Shown: one piece after another, positions 52,901 to 62,708 of the stretch
How positions within the stretch are numbered: the first letter of the stretch is position 1
Layout of the letters: every line of letters starts with the position of its first letter
Source: Sideroxydans sp.
GTDB lineage: Bacteria > Pseudomonadota > Gammaproteobacteria > Burkholderiales > Gallionellaceae
Assembly: GCA_028707175.1 (NCBI GenBank)
Contig: JAQTUV010000002.1
Location: 528,508-592,507, forward strand
Direction of reading: 5' to 3'
Length of the DNA: 64,000 bases
The notes under the pieces: generated by a model
What the model was told of the DNA's origin: nothing
The model's database searches: none
The model's input: only the letters and a program-made list of their open reading frames with translations
Made by a program: the position numbers and the translations under genes

Positions 52901-53075
52901 TGGTAGCTTCCGCTCACCGATGGCGATTGTGGTGATCGGCGGTTTGATCACTTCGACCTTCCTTAGTCTTTTGGTGATTCCGGTGGTCTATACCTATGTG
53001 GATGATACGATCGAGTGGGGTAAGCGGATGGTCAGAAAATTGCGCGGCAAGCAGGCGCAGGTCGTGCATGGTTGA
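49995..53075 (+). CDS. RND efflux transporter, HAE-1/AcrB-like
   Basis: The 1026-residue inner-membrane pump has the N-terminal helix, two large periplasmic loops and twelve membrane helices in two halves. TM4 has the proton-relay Asp pair in GVLVDDAIVEIENI (about residue 400) and TM10 has the Lys in MGIATKNSILLVEYA. The repeat region GRFFVQFGWTAAVAVLFSLV is typical. It exports hydrophobic compounds by proton antiport with an adaptor and TolC. The substrate is unknown. Confidence 0.95.
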   Translation: MNVSSWSIKNPIPAILGFALLTLMGIMAFKAMKIQLFPDIDLPMITVTASIPGASPDQMEVEVARKIENALASAQGLKHIYTQVKDGSAVVSAEFRLERDSREALEDVRSTMSRIRGDLPREMLDPTINKVEMAGKPILTYTISAPQMSEEELSWFVDNNITKLLLGVKGVGAVTRVGGVTRQVRVELDPTKMLALNLTAAEISSQLKQIQQEAPGGRADIGGAEQSVRTVATVQTAEQLGVMEISLRDGRRVRLNQVANISDSIAERRSAALHNGKEVVGFEITRSLGASDVAVDAGVTAALEGYKKDHPEITTEKVFTMVDTVYQTYRGSLEMIFEGSILAVIVVVFFLRNARATIVAATALPLAVIPTFVLMYLFGFTLNLVTLLALSLVVGVLVDDAIVEIENIMRHLEMGKSPYQAAMEAADEIGMAVIATTFTLVAVFLPTAFMSGIPGRFFVQFGWTAAVAVLFSLVVARLLTPMMSAYFLKPRAAHPTPSWINVYMKAAEWCLHHRKTTLAVTAIFFFGSFILAGTLESAFQPKDNQSQTQVTISLPPGSKFEQTYAMAEQARKIVMRNPNVILVYTAIGGGATGGNAFEPSGTPEARKATLSIQLKERDERPKKEIIEDDLRESLRELPGVRFAVGLGSSSGKYQLVLTSENGSLLSEQALKVGQELRTIPGIGNVVSNSSILRPEVVVRPDFAKAADLGVTSAAIAEALRVATKGDYDQSLAKLNLPDRQLPIVVKLQDSARQDIELLSRLVVQGSHGPVMLGNVATVSIESGPAQIDRYDRQRNITFDIELAGQPMGAVQDAALALPSVKNMPEGVQIAPIGDAEAMQELFASFGLAMFTGVLCVYIVLVLLFKDFMQPMTILWALILSIPGAFLALWVTRSAISMPSMIGIIMLMGIATKNSILLVEYAIVSRRDRGMSRTEALMDACKKRVRPIVMTTLAMGAGMLPVAMDVGMGDGSFRSPMAIVVIGGLITSTFLSLLVIPVVYTYVDDTIEWGKRMVRKLRGKQAQVVHG

Positions 53076-53142
53076 GGCGGTATAGGGGTATTGTTATACT
53101 GCGGTGAGACTGACTAACAATGCAGTACATAGGAGAGTAGAG

Positions 53143-53793
53143 ATGAACTTGGAACAATTGCGCTTCAATATGATCGAGCAACAGATTCGTCCGTGGGATG
53201 TGCTTGACGCTAAAGTATTAGATTTGTTGAAAGTGGTGCGTCGCGAACAGTTTGTCCCCGCTGAAAGTAAAGCGCTCGCATTCATGGATATCGACATCCC
53301 CTTGGGACATGGCGTAACAATGTGGCAACCCAAGATCGAAGCGCGTGCCTTGCAAGCGCTGAATCTTAAACCTACCGACAACGTGCTGGAAGTGGGTACG
53401 GGCAGTGGCCATTTTACGGCGCTGTTGGCAAAGTTGGCTGGACAAGTGACCAGTGTAGAAATTGTTCCTGAGTTGAGTGCATCCGCAGCCCAAACGCTGG
53501 TTGCGCACCATTTGGGCAATGTAACTTTGCAAGTTGGCGATGCAGCTAACCAATGGGGCGAGGCTGAATATGATGCCATCGCACTGACAGGTTCAGTGCC
53601 GATGGTGCCAGAGGCCTATAAGAATCAACTCAAGGTGGGTGGTCGTTTATTTGCCATTGTGGGTGATTCTCCCGCCATGCAGGCGCAAGTGATCACACGT
53701 GTCGCGGTAGATAAGTTCGAGACAAAAGTTTTGTTTGAGACATCGGTCGCGCCACTCAAGAACGCTACTCAACCACAACGCTTCGTATTTTGA
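53143..53793 (+). CDS. Protein-L-isoaspartate O-methyltransferase family protein
   Basis: The ATG at 53143 follows AGGAGAG. The 216-residue protein has the SAM-binding motif VLEVGTGSGHFTALLAKL (about residue 82) and the Pcm N-terminal layout (MIEQQIRPWDVLD). The usual Pcm active-site stretch with TIS is replaced by GVTMWQP, as in the Pcm-like proteins found beside tolC in betaproteobacteria. True isoaspartate repair is therefore uncertain. Confidence 0.85.
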   Translation: MNLEQLRFNMIEQQIRPWDVLDAKVLDLLKVVRREQFVPAESKALAFMDIDIPLGHGVTMWQPKIEARALQALNLKPTDNVLEVGTGSGHFTALLAKLAGQVTSVEIVPELSASAAQTLVAHHLGNVTLQVGDAANQWGEAEYDAIALTGSVPMVPEAYKNQLKVGGRLFAIVGDSPAMQAQVITRVAVDKFETKVLFETSVAPLKNATQPQRFVF

Positions 53794-53794
53794 T

Positions 53795-53835
53795 CAAGTC
53801 CCGTTCTATTTAAATTGAAGAGAACGGGAAACTTG
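53795..53835 (+). terminator. Hairpin after the Pcm-like gene
   Basis: CCCGTTCT pairs with AGAACGGG, extended by CAAGT with ACTTG across a two-base bulge, immediately after the stop at 53793. There is no T-run, so termination strength is unclear. Confidence 0.5.
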
Positions 53836-53888
53836 AGCCGCTTGTTGACCGCATGTTATATTAGCAATCTCTAATGTAGGAGCATCCC

Positions 53889-55217
53889 ATGAAATTATCA
53901 AAAGTCGCGCTGAGCGTTATGTGTGCGTTGAGTATTCAGTCCCAAGCACACGCAACAGATCTGATGGCTGTTTACCATGCGGCGCAAGGCCAAGATGCGG
54001 TTTTTGCTTCGGCGCGTGCGGCGCAACAAGCCGGCCAAGAGAAATTGAGTCAAGGCCGTTCCCTGTTGATGCCCAGTATTAATCTGAATGCTAATACGAC
54101 TTATAACGATGTCACGACGACTTATGGGACCACCTCGGCTTTCTTGGCGAGCGGCACAAAGAAATATAACAGCAATGGCTATGGCGTGAGCTTGGTGCAA
54201 CCGCTTTTTCGCGAGCAGAATTGGGCCGCATATAACGAATCTGAATTGCAAGTCGCCATGTCTGAAGCGCAGTTCAAGTTGGCCGAACAGGATGTGATCT
54301 TGCGCAGTGCACAGGCATATTTTGATGTGTTGATCGCTCAGGATACGGTGCAATTGACCGCAGCTCAAAAAACAGCCATCGCTCAACAGTTAGAGCAAGC
54401 TAAACGTAATTTCGAAGTGGGTACCGCGACCATTACAGACACCTATGAAGCTCAAGCTCGTTACGATTTGATCTTGGCGCAAGAGTTGGTTGCTGCGAAT
54501 AATCTAGAGGTCAAGCGCCGTAGTTTGCAACAGATGACTAATGGTGATGTGGGTGATTTAAATGTGTTGGGCAAGGCTTTCACATTGGAGAATCCTCAGC
54601 CAGCCGATGCGCAAAAATGGGTTGCCGATGCTCAGCAGGGGAATTACCAAGTCGTTTTGGCCCAAGCAGCATTGCAAATGTCAGAGCAAGAGGTCGCACG
54701 TAATCGTGGGGGGCATTTGCCGACGTTGGATTTAGTCGCAAACTATGCAAATAACAGCGCGAGTGGCGGAAGCTTTGGTGCAACAGACACACAAAGTAAA
54801 TCGGTAGGATTGCAATTCAATATGCCGTTATTCCAAGGCGGAGCGACACAATCTAAATGGCGTGAAGCAGATGCGAATCGAGAAAAAGCGACTCAAGATT
54901 TAGAGAGTGCGCGCAGAAGTGTTGAGTTGCAGACACGCCAAGCTTATTTAGGCGTAGTGAGTGGTATTGCACAAGTACAGGCTTTGCAACAGGCACTGAA
55001 GTCTAGCGAAAGCTTGCTACAAGCGAGCAAGCTTGGGCAAGAAGTAGGGGTTCGCACCAGCTTGGACGTTTTGAATGCACAGCAACAGATGTATTCAACT
55101 CGTCGCGATCTGTATCAAGCTGAATACAACTATTTGATCAGCCATCTACGCTTGAAGGCGGCGGTCGGCAGTTTGGCTGAAGCCGACTTGAGTCGTGTTA
55201 ACCAAGCACTTCACTAA
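53889..55217 (+). CDS. tolC: TolC-family outer-membrane efflux channel
   Basis: The 442-residue protein has a Sec signal (VALSVMCALSIQSQAHA) and the duplicated TolC architecture of barrel strands and long helices (NEARYDLILAQE-like and RRSVELQTRQAYLGVVSG segments; VRTSLDVLNAQQQMYSTRRD in the second half). It forms the outer-membrane duct for RND and ABC exporters. GTAGGAG precedes the start. Its stop overlaps the convergent waaA stop by 4 bp. Confidence 0.95.
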   Translation: MKLSKVALSVMCALSIQSQAHATDLMAVYHAAQGQDAVFASARAAQQAGQEKLSQGRSLLMPSINLNANTTYNDVTTTYGTTSAFLASGTKKYNSNGYGVSLVQPLFREQNWAAYNESELQVAMSEAQFKLAEQDVILRSAQAYFDVLIAQDTVQLTAAQKTAIAQQLEQAKRNFEVGTATITDTYEAQARYDLILAQELVAANNLEVKRRSLQQMTNGDVGDLNVLGKAFTLENPQPADAQKWVADAQQGNYQVVLAQAALQMSEQEVARNRGGHLPTLDLVANYANNSASGGSFGATDTQSKSVGLQFNMPLFQGGATQSKWREADANREKATQDLESARRSVELQTRQAYLGVVSGIAQVQALQQALKSSESLLQASKLGQEVGVRTSLDVLNAQQQMYSTRRDLYQAEYNYLISHLRLKAAVGSLAEADLSRVNQALH

Positions 55218-56482
55218 CCTTGCAGGGCGTTATTCATTAATTTGATCGCAAGTTCGGTGGCGCCCTGATTCTCACTTACAAAATGTAACCCCGCTTGGGC
55301 CATCGCTTGTGAATGCTGGGCATCTGCCAAGAGCGCGTTTATTTTTGCAATCAGTTCATCCGCATCATTAATTTGAATGGCCGCGTCACACGCGACGGCG
55401 AGTTCTGTAGCTTGAGCAAAGTTGTAGGTGTGCGGGCCGATGAGTACGGGCTTGCCAACCGCACAGGCTTCGATCAGATTTTGTGCGCCAAAGGGCAGCA
55501 AACTTCCCCCAATAAAAGTGATATCGCATGCCGAATAATAGGCGAACATTTCGCCCATGCTATCGCCCAGTACGATCTGCGTACTCTCTGCAATGACGCT
55601 ATTCTCACTACGGCGCTGCATGTGCCAACCTTGTTGCAGAATCAAGTCCGCGACCTCGTTGAAGCGTTGTGGGTGGCGCGGCACGATGACCGTGAGTACG
55701 TTTTTGTCTGCCAAATTTCTTAACGCTTGTAGCAAAAGCGCTTCTTCTCCCTCGCGTGTGCTCGCGGCAAGAAAGATTGGACGTGCGCCAAATAAGTCGC
55801 GCAAATGAAGGCCCAGTTCCAGCATCAGAGCAGGAGGGGCTATGTCGAATTTGAGATTGCCCATCGTAGAAACAGCGCGTCCACAGAGGCTTGCTAATCG
55901 GTGTGCATCGTCATCGGTTTGGGCCGCGATGAGTGTTAGGCCATGCAGGCCCTCATGGGTGAGGTGTGGGAAGCGTGCATATCGGGCGGCTGATTTCTCG
56001 GACAATCGTGCATTAAGCAACAGCAAGGGAATGCTTGATGTTTTGCACTGATGGACGAGGTTGAACCACACTTCAGTCTCCAATAACACACCTATCTTTG
56101 GATTGAAGTGGTTCAGGAAGTGTTTTACGGCGAAGGGATAATCGTAGGGCAGATAGACGCGAATCACATCGTCGCCATACAGTTGGGTGCTGGCATCTCG
56201 GCCAGTGGGTGTTGTATGTGTGAGCAGAATCTGGTGGTCGGGGTGCTGTATGCGGAGTTGCTTGACCAAAGTCGCTGCGGCACGTGTTTCGCCTACAGAG
56301 ACGGTGTGCAACCAAATCACGGGTTTATCTGATTTTATTTTGTAGCGACCAAAACGTTCGGCAATAAAAGCGAGGTATTCGGGTTGCTTGCGCGAACGCC
56401 ACCAGAGATGAAAAAACACATACGGTAGTAATAGCCACAGCAATGCAGTGTAGGCGAAACGGGAATCAAGCAGTTTCATCAT
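55214..56482 (-). CDS. waaA: 3-deoxy-D-manno-octulosonic acid (Kdo) transferase
   Basis: WaaA adds Kdo to lipid A precursor at the inner membrane. The start is placed at ATG 56482, which overlaps the heptosyltransferase stop as ATGA; the track ORF runs 31 codons too far. The 422-residue protein has an N-terminal anchor (FAYTALLWLLLPYVFFHLWW), the GT30 acceptor domain (WLHTVSVGETRAAATLVKQL, LLETEVWFN) and the donor-binding domain (FIGGSLLPFGAQNLIEACAV). Confidence 0.95.
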   Translation of the reverse strand: MMKLLDSRFAYTALLWLLLPYVFFHLWWRSRKQPEYLAFIAERFGRYKIKSDKPVIWLHTVSVGETRAAATLVKQLRIQHPDHQILLTHTTPTGRDASTQLYGDDVIRVYLPYDYPFAVKHFLNHFNPKIGVLLETEVWFNLVHQCKTSSIPLLLLNARLSEKSAARYARFPHLTHEGLHGLTLIAAQTDDDAHRLASLCGRAVSTMGNLKFDIAPPALMLELGLHLRDLFGARPIFLAASTREGEEALLLQALRNLADKNVLTVIVPRHPQRFNEVADLILQQGWHMQRRSENSVIAESTQIVLGDSMGEMFAYYSACDITFIGGSLLPFGAQNLIEACAVGKPVLIGPHTYNFAQATELAVACDAAIQINDADELIAKINALLADAQHSQAMAQAGLHFVSENQGATELAIKLMNNALQG

Positions 56483-57531
56483 TGGGCGCGACCTAGGATG
56501 CGGTTGATTTGCAGCATTACATCCTCGACTTGGATGAGAGACATCGCATCGGGGTGGTGTACGCGTGTGTTCCAAGGGAGTTGATTAGGATCTTTGCCTA
56601 AGTATTTCGCAACCGCTTGAGGATAACGGTCAACACAATATTCCATGTGCTGATAAGGCCCTGTGAGCTTGGGCGATGCCACGGCATACAGGCCAATAAC
56701 CGGTGTATCCATTGCTCGGGCAATATGCACGGAACCTGTGTCGGGTGCAATCAAACCTGCGACTTGTCCAAGCACGGCGGCAAGTTGTTTGGGATTGGTC
56801 TTGCCACAAAGATTCAATGTGTGAGCCGGAGAGATTTGCTCAAGCTGTTGGCATAGCGCCATTTCTTCGAGAGAGTCGCCCCCGGTCAATACGATGCTGG
56901 CTTGCTGTTGGGCTGTAATCTGCTGGATGATTTCGGCATAGCGTTCGGGTAGCCAATTACGCTCAGCTTTGCTGGCGTGAGGGTGGATCGCAATCCAAGG
57001 TTTGCCCAATGTGCCTAAATTTAGATGGGCCCAATCTACATCAGTTTGATCAATTGGCAACTGCCAACTCGCTTGTACTGCTCGGCCCGACAAAGTCTCA
57101 ACAAAGGCGAGGAAGCTATCAACCAAGTGTGTGTCTTGAAACGGGATACGTTGATTGCAAAACAACCATTGGCCTTCACGGGCGCGAGTGCGGTCAAAGC
57201 CGATCTTGATTGGCGCGTGCAAAGCAGGGTAAAGCAGATTGATGCGCAGATTGGCCTGCATGGACAGTACGACATCAAACTTTTGATGTTGAAAAGAATG
57301 ATAGAAATCTCGGTAGTCAGAGAAAGAGCGGGGTTTGTTCACGACTTCAAACTTAACCCCTTGCATTCCGTTGAGCAAAGAATAGGTGAGTGGGCTAGTG
57401 ATCCACGTTATTTTCACATTGGGAATCGCTGCTTGTAATGCACGTACTGCTGCTGAAACTATAACTACATCACCCAGTGCGGAGAAGCGGACGATGGCAA
57501 TGTGCGGATTAGGGGGTAAGTGTGAATGCAC
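56479..57531 (-). CDS. Lipopolysaccharide heptosyltransferase (GT9 family)
   Basis: The enzyme transfers a heptose to the LPS core. GT9 features are IVRFSALGDVVIVSAAVRAL at the N-terminus, WIAIHPHASKAERNWLPERY in the middle and APDTGSVHIARAMDTPVIGL near residue 260. The family N-terminus begins near a GTG at 57531, giving about 350 residues; the track start adds 43 atypical residues. No ribosome site is clear at either position. It could be heptosyltransferase I (WaaC) or a RfaQ-like enzyme. Confidence 0.85.
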   Translation of the reverse strand: MHSHLPPNPHIAIVRFSALGDVVIVSAAVRALQAAIPNVKITWITSPLTYSLLNGMQGVKFEVVNKPRSFSDYRDFYHSFQHQKFDVVLSMQANLRINLLYPALHAPIKIGFDRTRAREGQWLFCNQRIPFQDTHLVDSFLAFVETLSGRAVQASWQLPIDQTDVDWAHLNLGTLGKPWIAIHPHASKAERNWLPERYAEIIQQITAQQQASIVLTGGDSLEEMALCQQLEQISPAHTLNLCGKTNPKQLAAVLGQVAGLIAPDTGSVHIARAMDTPVIGLYAVASPKLTGPYQHMEYCVDRYPQAVAKYLGKDPNQLPWNTRVHHPDAMSLIQVEDVMLQINRILGRAQ

Positions 57532-57703
57532 GGTGAGTTGGTTTTGACGATAGGTTTGTATTGTAACTAAGCTGAGTTCAATTCGGATTCGCAAGTAGCG
57601 CACATTGGCTTGATCCAGAAAGAGATAGGCCATCAAGAGGCTAGGTGAAAAGGTCGCCACACTTTAAAATGTAACCTCAGTCTTCGATGCTGGCATTTTA
57701 TTC

Positions 57704-59149
57704 ATGAAACAATTTATGAAACTCATCCCAACCATACTATGTGGCGGAGCTGGCTCCCGTTTATGGCCTGTTTCGCGCGAGACGCATCCCAAGCCATTCA
57801 TTCGTCTAGCTGATGGGCAAAGCCTGCTACAAAAGGCGTGGTTACGTGGTGCAGTGCTCCCCGACGTGGTTGAGACCCTGACCGTCACCAACCGTGAGTT
57901 GGTATTCAAATCCGAAGATGACTATCGTGAAGTCGCGAGCATTCCCGCGAATAAAACCCTCACCAACCGATTCATTCTAGAACCCTTTGGTCGTAACACA
58001 GCACCAGCTATTGCTGCCGCAGCGCTACAAGTGGCTGAGATTCATGGCGAAGACGCCTGCCTGCTCGTACTTGCAGCCGACCACCTCATTGCCGATCAAA
58101 CCGCCTTTGCCCAAGCTGTGGCAAAGGCCATGCAACTGGCCGCCCAAGGCAAACTCGTCACCTTCGGCATACAGCCTGACCTGCCCGAAACAGGTTATGG
58201 CTACATCGAAGCCGACGGCAACACCGTCAAACGTTTTGTCGAAAAACCCGACTTGGCCACCGCCCAAGAATACGTCGCCTCTGGCCGCTTCCTCTGGAAC
58301 TCCGGCATGTTCTGCTTCCAAGCAGGCGTCATGCTGCGCGAATTGGAACTACACTGCCCCGACATCTTGGCTGCTACACGCACCTGCATCGCCCAATCAC
58401 GCAGCACCAGCGGCAAAGGCTTCAGCCAACTCGAACTAGACGCCAACTCCTTCCAGAAAGTCGCAGACGACTCCATCGACTACGCCGTCATGGAGAAATC
58501 CTCTAACGTCGCCGTCGTACCCTGCTCAATTGGCTGGAGCGACATTGGCTCGTGGACTGCGCTGGGTGATCTCACCCCCGCGGACGAACAAGGCAACCGC
58601 ATCGAAGGCGAAGTCATGCTGCACGATGTCAGCAACTGCTACATCCAAAGTAAAAAGCGCATCGTTGGTGCCGTGGGCGTAAAAGACCTCGTCATCATCG
58701 ACACCCCCGACGCCGTACTCGTTGCAGACCGTAGTCGTGCCCAAGACGTCAAACACATCTACGCCCGCCTTAAAAAAGAAGGCCACGAAGCACATCGCCT
58801 GCACAGCACCGTCCATCGTCCTTGGGGAACGTACACCGTCCTCGAAGAAGGCCCTAATTTCAAAATTAAACGCATCGAAGTCAAACCTTCTGCCTCATTG
58901 TCACTGCAGATGCACCATCACCGTAGCGAACACTGGATCGTCGTCAGCGGCATGGCCAAAGTCGTCAATGGAGATCGAGAGCTATTCGTGCAGACCAACG
59001 AATCCACCTACATCCCCGCAGGTCACAAACACCGCCTAGAGAACCCCGGCCTATTGCCCCTCGTCATGATCGAAGTGCAGAGCGGAGAGTATCTGGGGGA
59101 AGACGACATCGTGCGTTTCCAAGACGTGTATGGAAGAGTACCCGCATGA
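57704..59149 (+). CDS. manC: Mannose-1-phosphate guanylyltransferase / mannose-6-phosphate isomerase
   Basis: The bifunctional enzyme makes GDP-mannose. The 481-residue protein has the pyrophosphorylase motif [20 protein letters not shown] and FVEKP at about residue 180. The C-terminal type II isomerase cupin shows [35 protein letters not shown] and [14 protein letters not shown]. It is the first gene of the plus-strand sugar cluster, divergent from waaA and the heptosyltransferase; manB overlaps its end by 4 bp. An in-frame ATG four codons in is also possible. Confidence 0.96.
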   Translation: MKQFMKLIPTILCGGAGSRLWPVSRETHPKPFIRLADGQSLLQKAWLRGAVLPDVVETLTVTNRELVFKSEDDYREVASIPANKTLTNRFILEPFGRNTAPAIAAAALQVAEIHGEDACLLVLAADHLIADQTAFAQAVAKAMQLAAQGKLVTFGIQPDLPETGYGYIEADGNTVKRFVEKPDLATAQEYVASGRFLWNSGMFCFQAGVMLRELELHCPDILAATRTCIAQSRSTSGKGFSQLELDANSFQKVADDSIDYAVMEKSSNVAVVPCSIGWSDIGSWTALGDLTPADEQGNRIEGEVMLHDVSNCYIQSKKRIVGAVGVKDLVIIDTPDAVLVADRSRAQDVKHIYARLKKEGHEAHRLHSTVHRPWGTYTVLEEGPNFKIKRIEVKPSASLSLQMHHHRSEHWIVVSGMAKVVNGDRELFVQTNESTYIPAGHKHRLENPGLLPLVMIEVQSGEYLGEDDIVRFQDVYGRVPA

Positions 59150-60564
59150 CACAAACGTTGACCTGTTTCAAAGCCTACGACATCCGCGGCAAACTGGGTG
59201 AAGAACTCAACGACGACGTCGCCTACCGCATCGGTCGCGCCTACGCACAACACCTGGGGGCCAAACGTGTCGTCGTGGGCGGCGATGTGCGTCTCACCAG
59301 TGCCACCCTCAAACAAGCGTTAGCTAATGGCTTGATGGATGGCGGCGCAGACGTCGTCGACATCGGCATGGTGGGTACAGAAGAAATCTACTTCGCCGCA
59401 TTCCATTTGGATGTAGATGGTGGTATCGAAGTCACTGCCAGCCACAACCCCATGGACTACAACGGCATGAAGTTGGTCGCACGTGGCGCGGTACCCATTA
59501 GTGGCGACACGGGGCTTAAAGCCATCCAAGCATTGGCCGAAGCGAACCAGTTCGCTGTTGTAGGTCGGGATTCATCCCGACAACACGCTGTCGGGATGAA
59601 TCCCGACTTACAACAGCGTGGAAACCTCACCGAACAATCCATTCTTAAGCCATTTGTAGATCACCTGTTGACCTACATCGACCCCACCGCCATCAAACCG
59701 CTGAAGCTGGTTGTGAATTCAGGCAATGGCGCAGCAGGTCATGTTATCGACGAGATCGAAGCCCGCTTCAAGCAACTGAACCTCCCCATCACCTTCATCA
59801 AAGTGCATCACGAGGCAGATGGCAGCTTCCCCAACGGCATCCCCAACCCCTTGTTGCCAGAGAATCGTGCAGCTACCACTGATGCGGTGAAGGCGCACAG
59901 CGCAGACATGGGCATCGCATGGGATGGCGACTTTGATCGATGCTTCCTGTTCGACGAACACGGCGAATTCATCGAAGGTTATTACATCGTGGGACTGTTG
60001 GCCGCTGCCTTCTTGGTCAAACACCCCGGTGAAAAGATCATTCACGACCCGCGCCTCACTTGGAACACCATCGACGTCGTCAAACAATCGGGTGGCAATC
60101 CCATCCAATCCAAGACCGGTCATGCCTTCATCAAAGAGCGCATGCGCTTGGAGAATGCTATCTACGGTGGCGAGATGAGCGCACATCATTACTTCCGCGA
60201 CTTCGCCTACTGCGACAGCGGCATGATTCCTTGGTTGCTGGTGACTGAATTGTTGAGTCGCAGCGGCAAGCGCCTATCGCAACTGGTGGGCGAACGCATC
60301 AAAGCGTACCCCTGCAGTGGCGAGATCAACTACCGCGTGAGCGATGTGAAGGAATCGATCGAACGTATCTTGCAACACTACCTGCCGCTGAATCCTGTCG
60401 TAGATCGTACCGATGGGGTGAGTGCAGAGTTTGCAGATTGGCGTTTCAACCTGCGTGGCTCGAACACCGAGCCGTTGTTGAGATTGAATGTGGAATCGCG
60501 CGGGGATGTGGAATTGATGATGCAGCGTACGGCAGAGATTGCAAAGTTAATTGTGAATGAGTGA
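59146..60564 (+). CDS. manB: Phosphomannomutase / phosphoglucomutase
   Basis: The enzyme interconverts mannose-6-phosphate and mannose-1-phosphate. The 472-residue protein has the phosphoserine loop [14 protein letters not shown] (about residues 100-113), the metal-binding [16 protein letters not shown] (about 255-270), [19 protein letters not shown] and the C-terminal phosphate loop [12 protein letters not shown]. Residues about 137-158 ([20 protein letters not shown]) come from a 66-bp palindromic repeat inserted in frame; the protein still looks functional. Confidence 0.95.
   Translation: MTQTLTCFKAYDIRGKLGEELNDDVAYRIGRAYAQHLGAKRVVVGGDVRLTSATLKQALANGLMDGGADVVDIGMVGTEEIYFAAFHLDVDGGIEVTASHNPMDYNGMKLVARGAVPISGDTGLKAIQALAEANQFAVVGRDSSRQHAVGMNPDLQQRGNLTEQSILKPFVDHLLTYIDPTAIKPLKLVVNSGNGAAGHVIDEIEARFKQLNLPITFIKVHHEADGSFPNGIPNPLLPENRAATTDAVKAHSADMGIAWDGDFDRCFLFDEHGEFIEGYYIVGLLAAAFLVKHPGEKIIHDPRLTWNTIDVVKQSGGNPIQSKTGHAFIKERMRLENAIYGGEMSAHHYFRDFAYCDSGMIPWLLVTELLSRSGKRLSQLVGERIKAYPCSGEINYRVSDVKESIERILQHYLPLNPVVDRTDGVSAEFADWRFNLRGSNTEPLLRLNVESRGDVELMMQRTAEIAKLIVNE
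59553..59618. repeat. Palindromic repeat element inserted in manB
   Basis: Outer arms CGCTGTTGTA and TACAACAGCG enclose two smaller hairpins, GTCGGGATTCATCCCGAC and GTCGGGATGAATCCCGAC, separated by a short loop. This form is typical of intergenic palindromic repeats in proteobacteria. Its 66-bp length keeps the manB frame open and adds 22 residues. Confidence 0.8.
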
Positions 60565-60636
60565 ACAAAATAAGCGCGCTATAGCGGATGAGTAGTTTAA
60601 ATCCGCCAAAAATTTTATGGATTGATGGAGAATATT

Positions 60637-61761
60637 TTGAGTACTAAAAAAGTTGCATTGATTACGGGCGTAACGGGGCAGGACGGCTCTTATTTGGCTG
60701 AATTTTTACTTGAAAAAGGTTATGAGGTGCACGGCATTAAGCGACGCGCTTCTTCATTTAATACACAACGTGTAGATCATATTTTTGAGGATCCGCATGT
60801 CAAAAATTCTCATTTCAAACTCCACTATGGCGATCTAAGTGATAGCTCCAACCTCACTCGTATTTTGCAAGAAGTGCAACCCGATGAAGTCTATAACTTA
60901 GGTGCGCAATCGCATGTTGCAGTGAGTTTTGAAGCACCTGAATATACTGCCGATGTCGATGGCATGGGTACTTTACGTATCTTGGAAGCGATTCGCTTGT
61001 TAGGTCTGGAGAAAAAGACGCGCTTTTACCAAGCATCTACTTCTGAATTATACGGTTTAGTGCAGGAAATCCCGCAAAGAGAAACCACGCCTTTTTATCC
61101 GCGTAGCCCATATGCAGTTGCTAAATTGTACGCTTACTGGATAACAGTTAATTACCGTGAAGCTTATGGGATGTATGCCTGTAACGGTATTTTGTTTAAT
61201 CATGAATCTCCGCGTCGGGGCGAAACTTTTGTGACGCGTAAAATCACCCGGGGGCTAGCGAATATCGCCCAAGGGTTAGAAACTTGCTTGTACATGGGGA
61301 ATATTGATTCATTGCGCGATTGGGGACATGCTAAAGATTATGTGCGGATGCAATGGATGATGTTGCAGCAAGATAAACCAGATGACTTTGTAATTGCAAC
61401 TGGGGTGCAATACTCGGTTCGTCAGTTCATTATCTGGTCGGCTGCAGAGCTTGGGATTACGCTGAAATTTTTTGGTGCAGGTGTCGATGAAATTGCACAG
61501 ATCAGTGCTATCGAAGGCGATAAAGCACCTGCGTTGAAAGTTGGCGATGTGATTATGCGAATTGACCCTCGCTATTTCCGTCCGGCAGAAGTTGAAACCT
61601 TGTTGGGTGATCCGAGCAAGGCAAAAGAAAAGTTGGGTTGGGTGCCAGAAATTACCGTGCAACAAATGTGCGCTGAAATGGCCGCGCACGATTTAGAAGA
61701 TGCGCGCCGTCACGCGTTGCTCAAAAAGCATGGTTATTCAACGTCCACACCCAAAGAATAA
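60637..61761 (+). CDS. gmd: GDP-mannose 4,6-dehydratase
   Basis: Gmd converts GDP-mannose to GDP-4-keto-6-deoxymannose. GGAG lies six bases before the TTG at 60637, giving the usual N-terminus ([20 protein letters not shown]); an ATG at 60625 is the alternative. The protein of about 374 residues has the NADP-binding GVTGQDGSY, the catalytic TSELYG with [10 protein letters not shown], and [19 protein letters not shown]. It is more AT-rich than manC and manB upstream. Confidence 0.95.
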   Translation: MSTKKVALITGVTGQDGSYLAEFLLEKGYEVHGIKRRASSFNTQRVDHIFEDPHVKNSHFKLHYGDLSDSSNLTRILQEVQPDEVYNLGAQSHVAVSFEAPEYTADVDGMGTLRILEAIRLLGLEKKTRFYQASTSELYGLVQEIPQRETTPFYPRSPYAVAKLYAYWITVNYREAYGMYACNGILFNHESPRRGETFVTRKITRGLANIAQGLETCLYMGNIDSLRDWGHAKDYVRMQWMMLQQDKPDDFVIATGVQYSVRQFIIWSAAELGITLKFFGAGVDEIAQISAIEGDKAPALKVGDVIMRIDPRYFRPAEVETLLGDPSKAKEKLGWVPEITVQQMCAEMAAHDLEDARRHALLKKHGYSTSTPKE

Positions 61762-61775
61762 ATCTAATTTAACTG

Positions 61776-62708
61776 ATGCGTAAAACTAAAATACTATTAA
61801 CTGGCGGGGGCGGAATGGTCGGGCAGAACCTGCTTGAGCATCCTGCCATTAGGGAGTTTGATGTGCTCGCGCCGCGTAGCAGTGAATTGGAACTGCGCGA
61901 CTTCAATTCTGTGCAGGCATACATGCATATGCACCAGCCGGATATGGTGATTCATGCGGCAGGCAAGGTGGGCGGCATACAAGCCAACATGCGTGAGCCG
62001 GTAGGCTTCCTGATGGAGAATCTCGATATGGGGCGTAACATCGTTTGGGCATCCCGCCAAGCGGGGGTCAAACGCCTTATCAATCTAGGTAGCTCCTGTA
62101 TGTATCCGCGCAACCACAATGAACCATTAGTTGAGGAGTTGGTGCTTAAGGGGGAGTTAGAGCCCACTAATGAAGGCTACGCGTTAGCCAAAGTGGTTAC
62201 CTCAAGATTGTGTGAATACATCACCCGTGAGGATGCAAGCTTTCAATACAAGACGCTCATCCCGTGCAATCTTTATGGTCGTCACGATAAATTCGATCCG
62301 AAGCATTCGCACTTAGTGCCGGCGATCATTCATAAAGTGCATCAAGCCAGATGCTCAGGGCAATCTTCAGTAGAGATTTGGGGGGATGGTACAGCTCGAA
62401 GAGAATTTATGTATGCGGGCGATCTTGCGGATGCCATGGTTCGATGTGTCAAAGAATTTGATTCGCTACCTGCTTTGATGAACATTGGCCTTGGCTATGA
62501 CTACACCATCAATGAGTACTACCAAGCGGCTGCGGATGTGATGGGCTATACCGGAACATTTGCACATGATTTGAGCAAGCCGGTTGGCATGGCGCGTAAG
62601 CTGGTGAGTGTGGAGCGTCAGAAAACATGGGGATGGAGCGCGCAAAGCGACCTACGTGCGGGAATAGAGAAGACATACGAATTTTATTTGAAGGAGTTTT
62701 TGCAATGA
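61776..62708 (+). CDS. GDP-4-keto-6-deoxymannose epimerase-reductase (Fcl/ColC type)
   Basis: The 310-residue short-chain dehydrogenase has the NADP-binding GGGGMVGQNLLEHPA and the Fcl-type catalytic sites NLGSSCMYPRN and LEPTNEGYALAKVV. Family members epimerise and reduce either GDP-4-keto-6-deoxymannose (GDP-L-fucose synthase, Fcl) or its 3-deoxy product (ColC, GDP-L-colitose synthase). The neighbouring ColD-type gene favours ColC, but sequence reading alone cannot separate them. It lies 14 bp after gmd and overlaps the next gene as ATGA. Confidence 0.88.
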   Translation: MRKTKILLTGGGGMVGQNLLEHPAIREFDVLAPRSSELELRDFNSVQAYMHMHQPDMVIHAAGKVGGIQANMREPVGFLMENLDMGRNIVWASRQAGVKRLINLGSSCMYPRNHNEPLVEELVLKGELEPTNEGYALAKVVTSRLCEYITREDASFQYKTLIPCNLYGRHDKFDPKHSHLVPAIIHKVHQARCSGQSSVEIWGDGTARREFMYAGDLADAMVRCVKEFDSLPALMNIGLGYDYTINEYYQAAADVMGYTGTFAHDLSKPVGMARKLVSVERQKTWGWSAQSDLRAGIEKTYEFYLKEFLQ

